64,000 bases of DNA, taken from Oegoconia quadripuncta. Its lineage: Eukaryota > Arthropoda > Insecta > Lepidoptera > Autostichidae. Made by a program: the position numbers and the translations under genes. The notes below the pieces were generated by a model, which made no database searches, had not been told where the DNA came from, and saw nothing but the letters and a program-made list of their open reading frames with translations. The stretch covers positions 2,651,501 through 2,715,500 of the forward strand of contig OX438754.1 in assembly GCA_949316235.1 (NCBI GenBank), given 5' to 3'. Shown one piece after another: positions 13,001 to 23,507 of this stretch (position 1 is the stretch's first letter; the number at the start of each line of letters is the position of its first letter).

Positions 13001-16000
13001 CATGGTAAACGTTTATGTCGCCTTTTTTTTATGCACGACGGTTTCATACTTGACCTCAAGCACACCTGATGTTAAGTGAAGATCGAAGGTGGACACGTAC
13101 TGACCCGGAAACCCCAACACATTTGGGCGACTGGATATCTTATCTCTGACAACTGGAACACAACAATGCTATTGACATTGCTGCTTCGCGGCAGATTCAG
13201 ACAAGATGGTGGTAGCTTTCTAGGCGGACATTTAAAATGCCCTACCACCAACCAAACCGAGTACTTAAACATGTACCCTGCTGAGGATCGAACCCGCGAC
13301 CTCCGAATCGTAAATCCAATGTTGTCTACATTGAGCCACGGAGGCGGGCTATACAATAAATAAATTCACGTCTGATATTTGACGATTTTTTTTCGGGAGG
13401 ATGGACTTCCAATTAGACCCATACTCACGACATATGACGAACTGGACGAGGAGTGTGGCGCTTGCCATCATGAACATGCAGCGGCTGCGGTGCCGTTGTG
13501 GCACGCTCTCGCCCAGCAGGACGAAACCTGCGGCGTTCGCTGATGATGTACTGGAATTGTTATGTTCTATGCTTTAGGATCAATAGGTTATCTAATCGAA
13601 ACTAGAATATATAAGAAGAATATACAGAAGATATAAGAAGAATATTTAAACATACTCGTGGCGCAGTCGCATTCGCTATTCGTTTACGATTAGCTAAGTT
13701 AAGCAATGTCTGGCGCATTCCTTGGATGGGTGACCACTGCGCACATTAAATAGACGGTCCAATTTTCAATTGAAGGCAGTTGTAAGCCAAGTCGGTGGCC
13801 TACAGGGGCAACTTAAAAACACTGACTGTCAGGTGGCCACTATGATACCATTCGGACAATTAGCACTGAGATTGTGACCTCAAACTCAAAAACTATTTTT
13901 AGAAAACACAAAGTAGTTATTGACTAATTTTTACCCGACTGCTCAAGAAAGGAGGGTAATGTTTTTCGAGTGGATGTATGTAAGTAATAATTAATAACGC
14001 GGCGGGTCAGTTACCTCATTCGCGCTACAACACAAATCTTTACAGGTTTTCGTAGGTGTCTAGAAGATTGTTCAAATAATTTTCTATGGATAAATAAACT
14101 AAAAAAAAGAAAGTAGGTTGTAAACCTGTAGTCTCAACGGCTTAGCCGATTTCGAAGTGCACGGTGTCGTTAGATTCGTGTTGATACCGAGTGTTATAGG
14201 ATACATTTTATGGTATAAAATCCAACATGGCGTCCGCAAAATGCGACTTATGCGTCGGGTGTTTCGGTTTTTTTAACTTAAATCGTTTAGAAATTTGTTT
14301 TAGAAGATCTTAGTATCTTTAATTTAATATAGTTCATTTTGTAACTAAATAAATACACTACAGCTAAAGTAAGTTACCAATTTGTTAGAAAACATTTTTT
14401 GATCTGTCGCCGATCAACTCTATCCATGTGTTTGTCATTTGTTTTTATTGATATTCATACATTTTTTTTTTTTTTTTAATAAAAACTGGTTTCGCGTTTG
14501 ACTACAATCTCACCTGATGAAAAGTGACGATGAAGATGAATACATTTACCAATTTTATTGTAATTATATTGTAATTTAATTAAAACATTACCCATTCAAT
14601 TTTAACGGTAACCATTGTCAGTAACATAATAAGAATCTTTAATTGGCATAAGTTTGGTATTAGTTTACTGTATAAGAATTTGTAATAATGCTGTTGGTTC
14701 TATGTAAATAAATAAAATAAAAATAATATAAATAAAATGTGCGAAAAAACACACCAAAATTTAGGCATCCCAACTGGGCTATTCCCAATGAGTATTCTAG
14801 CCTATAAAAACAAAATTTTATTTCATAAAACTTTTATTTGCCAAAATATCGATTTGGTTGTGGTCTACTACAGGAAACCACGCCATCACACGTGTAAAAA
14901 TATAATTAAAATATAGGGTCTAACAAAATTAACCCGACAAACTTTGGCAATTGCACGTACATCATGACAATAAAATAATATACTTATTCATTAAAAAAAC
15001 TCGCCTTAAAAATTTAGTTTCCGAGTAAAAAAATTAAATGTAAGTGCAAATGAAAATACAAATTAACAGATACTTCATTTCGATTGTACCTTATTTTAAA
15101 AACGAAGTTCATATGGAAGACGCCAATGAGGCAAGTTTGTGGCAAAGTACTTAGAGCGCGCGGCCATTAAGGTCCAACTCACAAAATTTACATTTCTAAA
15201 TTTTATTTTTTGTATAAAAAAAACTTTAATGTTTTATTTTTTATTTTTGTCGTAATAGGTAAATTCTATACATATTATTATATTCTGCAACGTTTGTCGG
15301 GTTAATTTTGTTAGACCTTATTATTATTCATTTTATTTTATGCTTGTTCAGTTTAAAAGGTGGTACTCACAATGCAGCAGATAAGAACTTGAGGGTAGTT
15401 AGAGTGGCGAAGGTGGGAGCGAAGGTTGCGGCTATGTTCAGCGCGATGCCGACCGGCATGGCCATGATCAGCGTGGTGCGACGGCCCAGGATGTCTGCGC
15501 AGAGACCCCATGCGTACGATGATATCATTACACCTGTGATAGGTAAATATTTTCCATACTTATTCTATTTTTTTTTTGCAATTAAACAACAAATTTATAA
15601 AACACAATTAAAAATAAGTACCTATATCTTATAGAAAAAATACGCCGTCCAACTCGCTTCCGCTATTGCCCCGCTGAATGCATAAGCTCAGCTGCTGAGC
15701 AAAGTAGGCACCAGCTCTCACATCTCCAGAGGCGTGGACCAGTCTAACGGATAAATCCTTTACAAATTGTTTCGTGTCAGAAGACCAAAGTCTTCACTGC
15801 AAGCGCCGCAAACTCATGGTTATAGGTAAATTGTTATTGCCTTATTGTCAACTTACATGAAATAACTAAAAATTTAAAATTTTGTACACCCTCGAATAAA
15901 TGAACTCTATATCATTAGAAGCTAAATGTCTTCATCATCAAATATAGTTATAAGTAAGAACATCCCCGAGTTTAACCTAATCTAACTAATATTATAAATG

Positions 16001-16328
16001 CGAAAGTTTGTATGTTTGTTTGTACGGTGCGGTAAAGGTATAAAATATAAAGGTAAAGGTAGGTATAAAATAGTCTACAAGTTGGATATTACTTACCAAT
16101 GAGGGGTATTGCTGACAGTAGCCCCTGTTGCGATGTACTAAGCTCCATATCACACGCGGTAGCTGGCATTGCCACGGAGAAGCCGAAGATGTCCAGGTAC
16201 ATCGCTAGTATCAGCATGCAGCAAGCGCACAGCATGGACACGTTATATCTACCAAAACCGGTCAGGTCCATGGCGTCTTCGAGTGCTGATTTTCGCTCAT
16301 TTTGTACTTTCTCGATTATAAACACCAT
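3483..16328 (-). CDS. Gene B: SV2-like major facilitator superfamily transporter
   Basis: Predicted 12-TM MFS transporter of the SV2-like/SLC22-like group, an integral membrane protein; substrate unknown. Coding exons (minus): 16097-16328, 15371-15533, 13429-13550, 11833-12077, 10442-10593, 8877-8997, 6648-6937, 5592-5719, 3483-3601. They sum to 1572 nt (523 aa plus stop). Every junction has AG/GT sites (donors include GTTTGT after exon 7 and GTTAGT after exon 8) and the phases all agree. Hallmarks: LTGFGRYN and QQGLLSAIPLIG near the N-terminus, an MFS motif A variant SYAWGLCADILGRR, a loop LLGESVPQRHRSR, YRPWRLL and YESPKYLL around TM6, and GKRRM in the second half. The last exon reads SGLVVSIFLPRDAK before a polar tail. 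The start ATG at 16328 has an acceptable AACAATGG context. Downstream paralogue of gene A. Confidence 0.88.
3950..4330 (-). repeat. tRNA-headed SINE (family B), duplicated 3' part
   Basis: Lies in intron 8 of gene B. The revcomp of 4089-4330 carries a degenerate tRNA-like B box and the family's 3' body (AGATGGC, ATTTATTTAC). The 3' body is repeated at 3960-4085, so this is two overlapping insertions or a partial tandem copy. Related copies lie at 34316, 39066, 39334, 39712, 40322 and 60629. Confidence 0.7.
4520..4842. mobile_element. Fold-back MITE, 323 bp variant
   Basis: Terminal inverted repeats start TGGTCTCGATTCGGATGTAC and end with its reverse complement; the inversion continues about 40 bp inward. 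It has no ORF. It abuts the shorter relative at 4844-4979 with one base between them. Termini differ from the other copies by GTCTC in place of GTGTC. Intron 8 of gene B. Confidence 0.8.
4844..4979. mobile_element. Fold-back MITE, 136 bp
   Basis: Almost entirely palindromic: arms of about 50 bp starting TGGTGTCGATTCGGATGTAC around a short centre. Other copies of the family lie at 31702-31856 and 32671-32827. Non-autonomous and non-coding. Confidence 0.85.
5200..5360. repeat. Repeat fragment in intron 8 of gene B
   Basis: Contains the common stretch GCTGAACCGATTTTGAT followed by a block with TCGGTTCACCTGTTTAAGAG. Related text occurs near 24850-24960 and 47750-47830. A transposon tail of unassigned family. 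Confidence 0.5.
5952..6123. mobile_element. MITE, 172 bp, in intron 7 of gene B
   Basis: Terminal inverted repeats of about 30 bp, starting GTTCAACCTGCCCCCCGACC on the left and matched with one difference on the right. The interior also contains a partial inversion (ACTGTCCGCC / GGACGGACAGT). No ORF. Confidence 0.85.
6972..7251 (+). repeat. tRNA-headed SINE (family A), 5'-truncated
   Basis: In intron 6 of gene B. Starts inside the tRNA-like head (GCTCGATCCCCAGCGGGGTA), runs through the family body and ends GTGCATAAAAAAAA. About ten other copies lie in the window. Confidence 0.85.
7624..7747. mobile_element. Short MITE with GGGCCTTATTAATAAA termini
   Basis: Left end GGGCCTTATTAATAAATCGA mirrors the right end TTTATTAATGCGGGCCC. 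Internal CTTGAG motifs match the 330-bp relative at 23074-23403. It is an internally deleted copy. Intron 6 of gene B. Confidence 0.65.
7975..8232 (-). repeat. Dispersed repeat, copy 2
   Basis: Reverse complement of 2262-2515 over about 250 bp. In intron 6 of gene B. Unclassified and non-coding. Confidence 0.6.
8250..8710 (-). repeat. LINE 3' end, minus orientation
   Basis: The minus strand reads a decayed reverse transcriptase C-terminus (a VGHCIRFYN-type block, then [10 protein letters not shown] with stops) followed by the 3' UTR segment that gives AGAAGCGGCGCAAGAAAC on the plus strand. Same broad LINE group as 18540-19046. It ends about 160 bp from exon 6 of gene B. Confidence 0.6.
9215..9734. 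mobile_element. Solo LTR, 520 bp, with 4-bp target duplication
   Basis: Starts TGTGGGGTGG and ends GCAGTCACCACA, so it has TG...CA ends on both strands, and is flanked by TTTC on each side (9211-9214 and 9735-9738). A second copy occupies 48969-50215 with its own GATG duplication. No internal retroviral-type genes are adjacent, so both are solo LTRs; a 4-bp duplication fits an LTR retrotransposon other than Copia. In intron 5 of gene B. Confidence 0.8.
9770..10105. repeat. LINE tail plus (TA)n microsatellite
   Basis: A minus-strand LINE tail (CGCTTTATTCTACAAAAAGG) begins at about 9780. A short palindrome TTTTCTAAC...GTTAGAAAA lies at about 9900-9925. A (TA)n run of about 42 bp lies at 10020-10062. 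Confidence 0.6.
12240..12950. other. Intron 3 segment of gene B with an unrecognised open frame
   Basis: A plus-strand frame is open from about 12495 to 12887 and is followed by GACGAATAAATTTATTC at 12902-12918, which looks like a retroelement 3' end. The translation matches no family I know. It runs antisense to gene B within an intron. Confidence 0.3.
13023..13348 (-). repeat. tRNA-headed SINE (family A), full length
   Basis: In intron 3 of gene B. The revcomp begins with the tRNA-like head (CCTCCGTGGCTCAATGTAGA), has a B box GGTTCGATCC, the 200-bp body and an A-rich 3' end. Confidence 0.88.
13650..13862 (+). repeat. 5S rRNA-derived SINE
   Basis: The segment AGTTAAGCAATGTCTGGCGC followed by CCTTGGATGGGTGACCAC matches the internal promoter region of 5S rRNA (AAGTTAAGCAAC...TTGGATGGGTGACC). 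It continues into a non-5S body (GGTGGCCTACAGGGGCAACTT). Such SINE3-type elements use the 5S pol III promoter. Related pieces lie at 45995-46430, about 25300-25440 and about 48425-48490. Intron 2 of gene B. Confidence 0.75.
13930..14260 (+). repeat. Retroelement tail (GGAGGGTAATGTTTTTCGAG type)
   Basis: Starts CCCGACTGCTCAAGAAAGGA and continues with the stretch CGGCTTAGCCGATTTCGAAG. Related starts occur near 16910 and 46685, and related interiors near 24740 and 35700. Non-coding. Confidence 0.5.
14917..15317. mobile_element. MITE, 401 bp, next to exon 2 of gene B
   Basis: Perfect 26-bp terminal inverted repeats beginning GGTCTAACAAAATTAACCCG. The AT-rich interior has no ORF. Its right end is 53 bp from the exon 2 donor (exon 2 spans 15371-15533), so it lies within intron 2 very close to a splice site. 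Confidence 0.85.
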
Positions 16329-16720
16329 TGTTTGTTAACGTACTAAACGTTGTTAAATATTTGTTTGCTTCTTGACTATTTTCAGGCGTTTCACAACACA
16401 AGTTTAGTGTCACTACGCTTGGTGGTACGACCAACGTTGATAGATATTTTTGGCAATTATATTTTAATGACGTTCTTTTTGCATTTCCGTTTTTACTGGT
16501 TTTTATCGATATATGCCTGAATTCAACGTTACACATTCGTTATCAATTAGCTGTATTTAAATTATTTATTTCGCGGTGACTAAAATTGATGTCGAGTAGA
16601 CTTTACTTCAACAAAGGTTCTCGGACTGCACGCGGGAAATATGACTATATGAATAATTTATAAATGCTGTTTTCTATAGGATCAATTGAAGTGTCGAGTT
16701 AGCAATAGTCAACGTTTGAA
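16329..16720 (-). promoter_or_regulatory. 5' flank of gene B
   Basis: Immediately upstream of the gene B start. The minus strand has a TATAAAT-like stretch near 16660 (plus-strand ATTTATAAAT) and no obvious splice acceptor just before the ATG, so the first coding exon may also carry the 5' UTR. No transcription start can be fixed from sequence. Confidence 0.3.
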
Positions 16721-16769
16721 TGTCCAGTATATCAATGTTGTTTATCTATAAATAGCAATAACTGTCTTT

Positions 16770-17375
16770 CTTCGAGTGCAGGTTCACCTCCATGGCTCAG
16801 TATGAACTACACAGGGTATACAAGAGATCGCGGCTTCGATTCGTATGTACCCCACATATGATGGTTGGTGGTAGGGCAATTTTAAACTACTTCCAAAAAC
16901 GAAGATACCCGACTGCCCTAGAAAGGTGGATTAATGTTTTTCGGTGTATATATAATTGTGTGTAGATTTCTCTTACCTTTTTTTTTGTAAACGGATTAGC
17001 ACTTGACCTCAATCAATCATGAGGCCGAAGGTGGAAGCGTAGGTACTCCTGTAGCCTAAAACTTTAGATTTTGAAGTGCAAGAAGTCGCTCGATTTGCCT
17101 TGATCCCCAGAGTATCAAAGGATACAATATCCAATAAGTCTATGATGACCGATTGATATAGTGGATAATGATCCTGTCAACGAAACCAACTGTTACGCGT
17201 TTGTATCCCGCGAGGGGTAAATGTGATGAAGCGGTATGTGTGATGAAAACGAACATAGACGTTCATGTAAATATTTATGTATGTTTATCAGTTATCTAGT
17301 ATCCATAGTACAAGCTTTGCTTAGTTTGGGATTAGATGATTGGTGTACCTAAGTGTCCGAAATATTTATTTATTT
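16770..17375 (+). repeat. SINE debris and a family C SINE
   Basis: A decayed family A head with GGTTGGTGGTAGGGCA lies at about 16790-16890, and a family A 3' fragment at 16995-17045. A family C SINE at about 17140-17372 has a tRNA-like head (ATCCCGCGAGGGGTAAATG) and the body CTAGTATCCATAG...TTAGTTTGGGATTAGATGATTGG. The better copy is at 31463-31672. Confidence 0.65.
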
Positions 17376-18539
17376 AAGGTAATTTTATGTATGCTACGCG
17401 ATATGTTTGAAAAGATTTCAATAATTACAATTTTTAAGTGGTATAACTTTGGTTTTTGGTTGGGTAATCATATAAATTTGGTTTAGAACCTTCTTGGATG
17501 AATCAAACAACCTAATTTTTTTAAATCTGTGAAGTTGTATGCTACGAAAATTATAAACTTACGAGAAACTTTCTTGAGTCGCTGTCTATGTCGCCCTCAT
17601 ATAAATTGTGCTATGCCCAGTAGAGTATGTGACCCCCCCCCCCCATCGACCAGAAAACTGGTTCTTCCTTACCAGACAAGAAGTGCTCAGTGAGCAGCGT
17701 TATCTATAATAACAAGTGTCTCTATCTAATATTTTTTCTAATGACTAGCGCATCACCCCGGCTTTGTATGGGCCAAATAAATGGGATATTTACTTTGACT
17801 TCAATCATACATACATAACGTCACGACCTTTATCCTAAATGGGATGGTCAGAGATATCCCAAACAATAGTGTTTGGGTGTTCCAAACATTAACAGTTTAA
17901 TAACTTGTGCTCTAGCTACAACTAACTCCATTGCTACCTTGGACCCTAGACTAATTAAATAAAGATATAGGAAAATAGAAAAAAAGTCTTATCACTTGCG
18001 TTTCAAGCTGCACTAAGGCCACTGGAAGGTGAAGAACACCTAGTAAAGCTGCTCTAAGGTTTCATATAACACCACGGATTGCACATGCAGAGAGAGAGGC
18101 GGCACAAAAATTTTTTACGTAGGTACCAGGAACCGCATTCGACAACGCAACCTTGGACGCCGTACTAATTTTTGATTTTCGAAAAATCAAAAACATAACA
18201 ATATACCTCGATTCATTACGGTTATCCGTATTCATACGGTTGATATTTTTTTTTTAAGTTTTTGTTTTTGGATTGAATATTCATGAACAAACAAACTCGT
18301 ACCCTTTTACACACATTCACATTATAATTACACTCACACTTAGATTTAGGTTATTCATAGAAAGGTTTTTCCAAGATAGTAATCAGTCGCTTTCCCATAT
18401 AGGGAAAACCGCTTTGAATATTGATTAAACATTATCATAAGTACTGTAGCTAGGTCCTACATTAGCCCTATTCTTAAAGTACTATTAATGAGTAATAAGT
18501 AATAATATTAAAAATTTACAAAACATTATTAATGCTTAT
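17376..18539. other. Gene-free stretch between the two transporters
   Basis: AT-rich, with a run of 13 C at about 17633-17645 and a weak inverted pair TCAAAAAT near 18175. I see no gene and no element with clear ends. Confidence 0.4.
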
Positions 18540-19046
18540 TATATTAGATACTGTCTGCATTTGTTTAGGAAAAATTGTGAAATACACAATGTAAATACAA
18601 GATATAAAAATAAACTTGCTGTCCATAGCAGTCGCTTACACAAATTCACTAAGTCATTCAAGGGACAATGTATACGCTTTTATAATAAGGTTCCGGTAGA
18701 CATTCAAAATTTGCCTTTAAATAAATTTAAAACAACCATTAAACGGAAACTATGTGCCAAAGGCTATTATAAAATTTCTGACTATCCGGATGATAAGAAT
18801 GCGTGGACATGAACCGCTCGGCAATATCCAGTATATTTTATTCTTATTTTCTTTGTCGAATCATAACTTTAACAATTATTCCAAATTGTATTTGTATTGA
18901 CTTATTTAAAAAGAGCAACCCCTGAGTTTCTTGCTCGTTCTTCTCTGGGGAGACTGCCTAGTGATTGAGCGATAACTGTATGTCATGACGATTTCAAATG
19001 TTATTCTTATAACTTACGAAATAAAACATTTTTGATTTGACTTAAT
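18540..19046 (+). repeat. LINE 3' end (Jockey/CR1-like)
   Basis: The open frame 18561-18812 encodes the C-terminal reverse transcriptase tail (FKGQCIRFYNKVP, then KGYYKISDYPDD). It is followed by the family's 3' UTR with GAGCAACCCCTGAGTTTCTT and an AAATAAAACATTTTTGATTT end. This is the best-preserved of at least seven copies. 5'-truncated. Confidence 0.8.
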
Positions 19047-19049
19047 ATT

Positions 19050-20950
19050 AGTTGGATTAGCGGGATTATTACGTCACATTTGTGTTTTTATACAAAAACA
19101 ATTGTAATAAAATATTTTTTTTAAAACCATCACTGCATTCATACAATCTAGACTACCATGTTTTTACGAGAGTCCGATTGCAGTTTGTATGCAAATTGCG
19201 TGAATAGATAAAACTCAACATCGTTATAAAAATATTTAAGCAATAAATACTATACTGCGGACGTCAACCTGGATACCTACTAGAAACGGTTAAATACATT
19301 ATAATATTTTTATACATTCATGACTCGGCAATAAACGTTTGTGTTTCCCGCGAACTCGCTACACCATTCGGTTGTCAAATGTGCGATTTGTCTCTCACAC
19401 ACTTAAGACATCGAAAGTGACACAACAACCACGACTATGACCTAGCGATGTCTCATACACGTTCCATTTCACGTTCATTCAGAAAATTCAGCGGACATCG
19501 TATTTCAATATAAAATGGTTCATCGGAACGAGTCCCGGAGTAGTTTCAGGATTCGCCGTCTCTATCTTGCTTATTCCCGAAAATTGTTAAGCTCCGTCAT
19601 TTCTTGTGCCCCTAGTACTTTTGAGTAAAATGGCGGATCCGTCACGGATTGATGACAGAATTGCCCTCTCGTATTTCCAACGACGGTCCCTATGCTCGTA
19701 AACAATAGAATGAAGTACTCGATTCCTTATGCGAGAAATGGCTTTGAGAACTAGCGCCAATCATCAAAAAATCGAAAAACGAGCTTACATCATTGATTCA
19801 CTAGCTCTTTTAGAATTTATAATAAATATTCAATACATAATTATCTGTATTTACAGATGGTTAGTTTTCTCATTCTATATCTTTCTACACGGAACTGTGT
19901 TTCATTGAATTGAAATTCTAAATAAACCACAGATATCATTTAACAATTAATTAATTAATTACGATAATTTGTTTATTTCTCTGAGATTTGATTTCGTCTA
20001 CTATAGGTAAGCAGACATTTGAAAATCAACTTTTCAAAAGCGATTAATCTTATTTAGAAATAGACTGATAGGATTAATTATTTTATGCGTTGTTTCATTA
20101 GGAAATTATTATTTAAAATATTGATAAAATCGCTTAGACCACTCAAAATAATACTCATTTGAAGCAAGACTTTTGATGTGTTTTAAAATTTAATTCATTA
20201 ATAGAACCCCACATTTCATTTCCTTTATTTTAAAATCTGTGTTCGCAGTTTAGAGTAAACAATGGAAAACGCTGGAGATCTTTTCAGGCACGTTTTCGCG
20301 ACATGTGAGCTACCAGGATAACATGAGTGGGAGAAAATGTTAAAGGCAACGTTACCATCGCCGTGAATCTAAAAAACTATGCAGGCCTTTTAGGAGAAGT
20401 TACTTTAGCAACAATTCCGGTTCGGTGGTGTTGCTCTTGCTTCAGCAAACAAAATCAAGCACGTAGTCGTAGGTAATAAATAATATTATAATAATATTTG
20501 CATTCATACACTGTTAAACAAAGAATAAATAATTTTAAATAAAAAAGATAGTATATCAACTCGGATGTTATATCCCCTTTCGTACTTCTTGACAGAGGGG
20601 ACGGCAAAAGAGGGTGAGAAAATCAATAGATAATCGCATGCGCGATGCGTACCTCCCAACCGTTCTACGCTCCTTGCATTTATGCGATCCTGGTACCTCC
20701 GCCCACAATTCTGAAATTTTCCTGCCCTCCTCCATGGTTTCCCGGAAGTGATACCTTTCAACGTCCTCGTATAGGGCGGACAGGAAGCCAGTTTCATGAA
20801 AACGTGGAAATTTTCAGTAATTCCATTTCCGCCTGAAATCGGTTCAGTTCAGGGTTGTATCCAAGAGGTTATTGCGCATAATTTCTGCGCAGCTCAACAC
20901 TTTTCCTTACGTGGCGAGTGCCACAGTGCACTTTAATGTAGGAAAATATC
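19050..20950. other. Unassigned stretch with moderately GC-rich islands
   Basis: 19300-19700 and 20260-20900 are less AT-rich than their surroundings. The first has a TATAAAA at 19509-19515 and an ATG in good context at 19630 (24-codon frame). The second contains minus-strand text such as GGTACCAGGATCGCATAAAT with two competing open frames, and looks like transposon material. No gene is supported. Confidence 0.3.
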
Positions 20951-21014
20951 CATTTGTAGTACGGTGGCGTTATCTACTGGGGTTACTGGTTGAAAGACGG
21001 AGATAGATAAAGTA

Positions 21015-21445
21015 TTGGGTCTTTTCCTATGAAATTGGAGTTTTTTTTTTCTTAGTTAATCATATGTACCAATTCCTGCGATTTTCAAAGCTATATCTAA
21101 ATTTGTTTTTTATTTGGAAAATGGAATATTATTTCAAGGTTTCACATGAAATATTTTTTAATTTCTGGGCTAAATCACATAATAAAAAAATTAGAACAGA
21201 GCTCTTTTCATGTGCTTCCCATAATCATTTCTTAGATTCGCTGAAAATTTTATAAAGCGGTTACTTTTAAAAATTAACGCTGCCCATACTTAACTTAATG
21301 TTATCCGATAATACACACAAAGTTTAGCTAAATTTGGATTTGTCGTTCCCAAAAAAAAATCAAAAATGTTTGTATGGAGAAAACAGTGTTAATGAAATTC
21401 TTCATACAAAACGCCAATTTTTCATAGGTAAGGACCTAATATTTA
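21015..21445. mobile_element. MITE of about 430 bp, copy 1
   Basis: Ends are inverted: GGGTCTTTTCCTATGAAATT on the left and the complement of TTAGGTCCTTACCTATGAAA on the right. The whole body matches 44003-44402 in inverse orientation, including TGTGTGTATTATCGGATAAC. Non-coding. Confidence 0.75.
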
Positions 21446-21599
21446 TTTGTTTCTTCCCTCACCACGTAGTCACACACTTACATTTAGCTTCAATTAATAT
21501 TGTTCACTTGTGTTGTTTTAATAAATGTACCTACAATGTACTAATTGTAACGTGCTCTCTCACCATGAGCATCATAAGCTAATGGTCACACACGCAACG

Positions 21600-21950
21600 A
21601 GCAGTGGAGTGAGAGGGTCGGAGGTCGATTCAGTTATGAACAAATCCGTAGACGAAGGAAATTCACTAAGACAAAGCCCAACGGATTAGTAAATTATAGT
21701 GGCAGTGGGCAGGCACATGTCTCCAAAAACTGATCGCCAGTGGGGCATTAAAGTTTTTGAGTGGAGACCGCGACCGAGTGGAGGGAAGAAGTCGCTGAAT
21801 GCAGGCCGTTTCCAACGAAATCCATTGGGGCGGCCTATATTTAGGAGTGGCGGGCATGATGATGGTGACTATACAATACACTACCATCAAACAGGTCGTC
21901 AAACTACTTTCAAATAATGTGAGAGGGAAAACCGCTGAAAATGCCGCCAA
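21600..21950 (+). repeat. Non-LTR retrotransposon RT C-terminal fragment
   Basis: The plus strand reads SPKTDRQWGIKVFEWRPRPS, close to the GRWGxKVLEWRPR block of several insect LINE polymerases, and further on a decayed WMQ-like segment with a frame change. A SINE follows directly. Dead fragment. Confidence 0.6.
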
Positions 21951-21965
21951 GTTAACTCCTCCGTT

Positions 21966-22303
21966 GACCTCCGTGGCTCAATTTAAACAACGTTGGGTTT
22001 ACGGTTCGGAGGTCGCGGGTTCGAACCCCAGCGGAGTACATGTTTAAGTACTCGGTTTGGTTGGTGGTATGGAATTTTAAATGTCCTCCTGGCTAGCTAC
22101 CGCCATCTTATCTAAATCTGCCGCCAAGCTACAATGTTAATAGCATTGTTGTGTTCCGGTTGTCAGAGATAAGATAGTCAGTCCCCCAAATGTGTTGGGG
22201 TTTCCGGGTCAGTACGCTTCCACCTTCGAGCTCATCTTCACTTAACATCAGGTATGATTGAGGTCAAGTGCCAATTACTTGGTAATTGTGCATAAAAAAA
22301 AAA
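21966..22303 (+). repeat. tRNA-headed SINE (family A), full length
   Basis: Head CCTCCGTGGCTCAATTTAAA, B box GGTTCGAACCC, complete body and poly(A) end. It sits immediately after the LINE fragment at 21600-21950. Confidence 0.88.
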
Positions 22304-22309
22304 TAACAA

Positions 22310-23070
22310 AAAATAAGGCTCGCTTTACAATAGTTTATTAATTTATTGTAATTAAGTACATTTAAGTAATGAGTATTCCATTCACTCGTCACCGAAGCGG
22401 AGATTCCATTGCAGAGCAGTTCAATTAATTCAGTTACAATTTATATAATCTTACATTTGAATTTGAAATTAGGTCATTAGAAATTAAAGTAATTGTTTCA
22501 TCATCTATCGTCCTAACCTGATGGTGAATGGTCCAGCAGCGACTCATTACATAAATTAAGATTTGTTTTCTAATACGATATAAATTCAAAATGGGTGTAC
22601 ACGAAATGCCTAAAATTGAATATAAACTAAGCACTTTTATTTAAAAAACAATAAATAAATAAATAGAATTAAATTATTTTTTCTGACAATTCGATTTAGA
22701 CATTAAACTTATTCTCGGACGTTCGTGACTTCACTGTCGATAGACATTGGTATGTTTATATGCGAGTGCAAAAGTGACAAATTCATAGATGTCTATCGAC
22801 ATCGAAATCTGGAGTGTGCGAGAAACAGCCCAAAACGCACACTATTACTAATTAACAGGATCATTTTTTTTTAATGTCAAGATACTGATATAAGCTGATA
22901 ATGTGGATAGTGAATAGTCCTGTCCATAGCATCTGTAGCCTTCAATAGATAAGGTCGAAACTTTCGACCTCAATTATAAGGATCACCAGCCTGCTGACTA
23001 CGATCTCCGGGGCACAATCTGTGGTGTGTATGTATATATTCTTTCCATTAACTCCTCTCTGTCATAACTT
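22310..23070. other. Gene-free AT-rich stretch
   Basis: An inverted pair GTCGATAGACAT (about 22737) and ATGTCTATCGAC (about 22790) could be the core of a small fold-back element. Nothing else is recognised. Confidence 0.4.
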
Positions 23071-23073
23071 TTA

Positions 23074-23403
23074 GGTCCGTATTAATAAACCAATCTTAAT
23101 ACAAGTCTTGAGGCTGTATCAGCCGAGAAGTTGACGCTATCTCAAGCTCCGTGCTAATTCATAAACCAATCTTGAGGACTACTCAGCTGAGATGATTTCT
23201 CAAGTATTCGCCTCAGCGGCGAATGAATGGTAGTCTTGAGTTTCGTTTATTAATACTTGAAACTCGAAGCACCTCTCAAGTAAGTACTGCTTGAGTACGC
23301 ACGTGCGTTTCAGATCTCAAGTAAGGTTTAATAATCAACACGTTTACTTGAGACCGATCACAAAACTGTTCTCAATCTTGAGAATGGTTGATTAATACGG
23401 GCC
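23074..23403. mobile_element. MITE, 330 bp, in the presumed 3' UTR of gene A
   Basis: Ends GGTCCGTATTAATAAACCAA and its mirror, flanked by TTA on both sides. It starts 104 bp after gene A's stop. CTTGAG motifs recur inside. A partial copy is at 38512-38587 and a small relative at 7624-7747. Confidence 0.85.
23246..23251 (-). promoter_or_regulatory. Candidate poly(A) signal of gene A, inside a MITE
   Basis: On the minus strand this is AATAAA, 257 nt after the gene A stop. An ATTAAA variant lies closer at 23327-23332, also inside the MITE. The unique 104 bp between stop and MITE contains neither hexamer. Confidence 0.4.
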
Positions 23404-23507
23404 TTAATGTATTAAAATCTCATGGAATCTCGTGGATCGTCCTGGAAATCTGTCTGCAAACGGAATGATCTGTTGGAGCTGGTTCCGCCTATTCGGTTTG
23501 GGTTATT

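Noticed and set aside
13680..13735. 5S rRNA gene
   Set aside because: Only the internal promoter region resembles 5S; the rest is a SINE body found elsewhere in the window.
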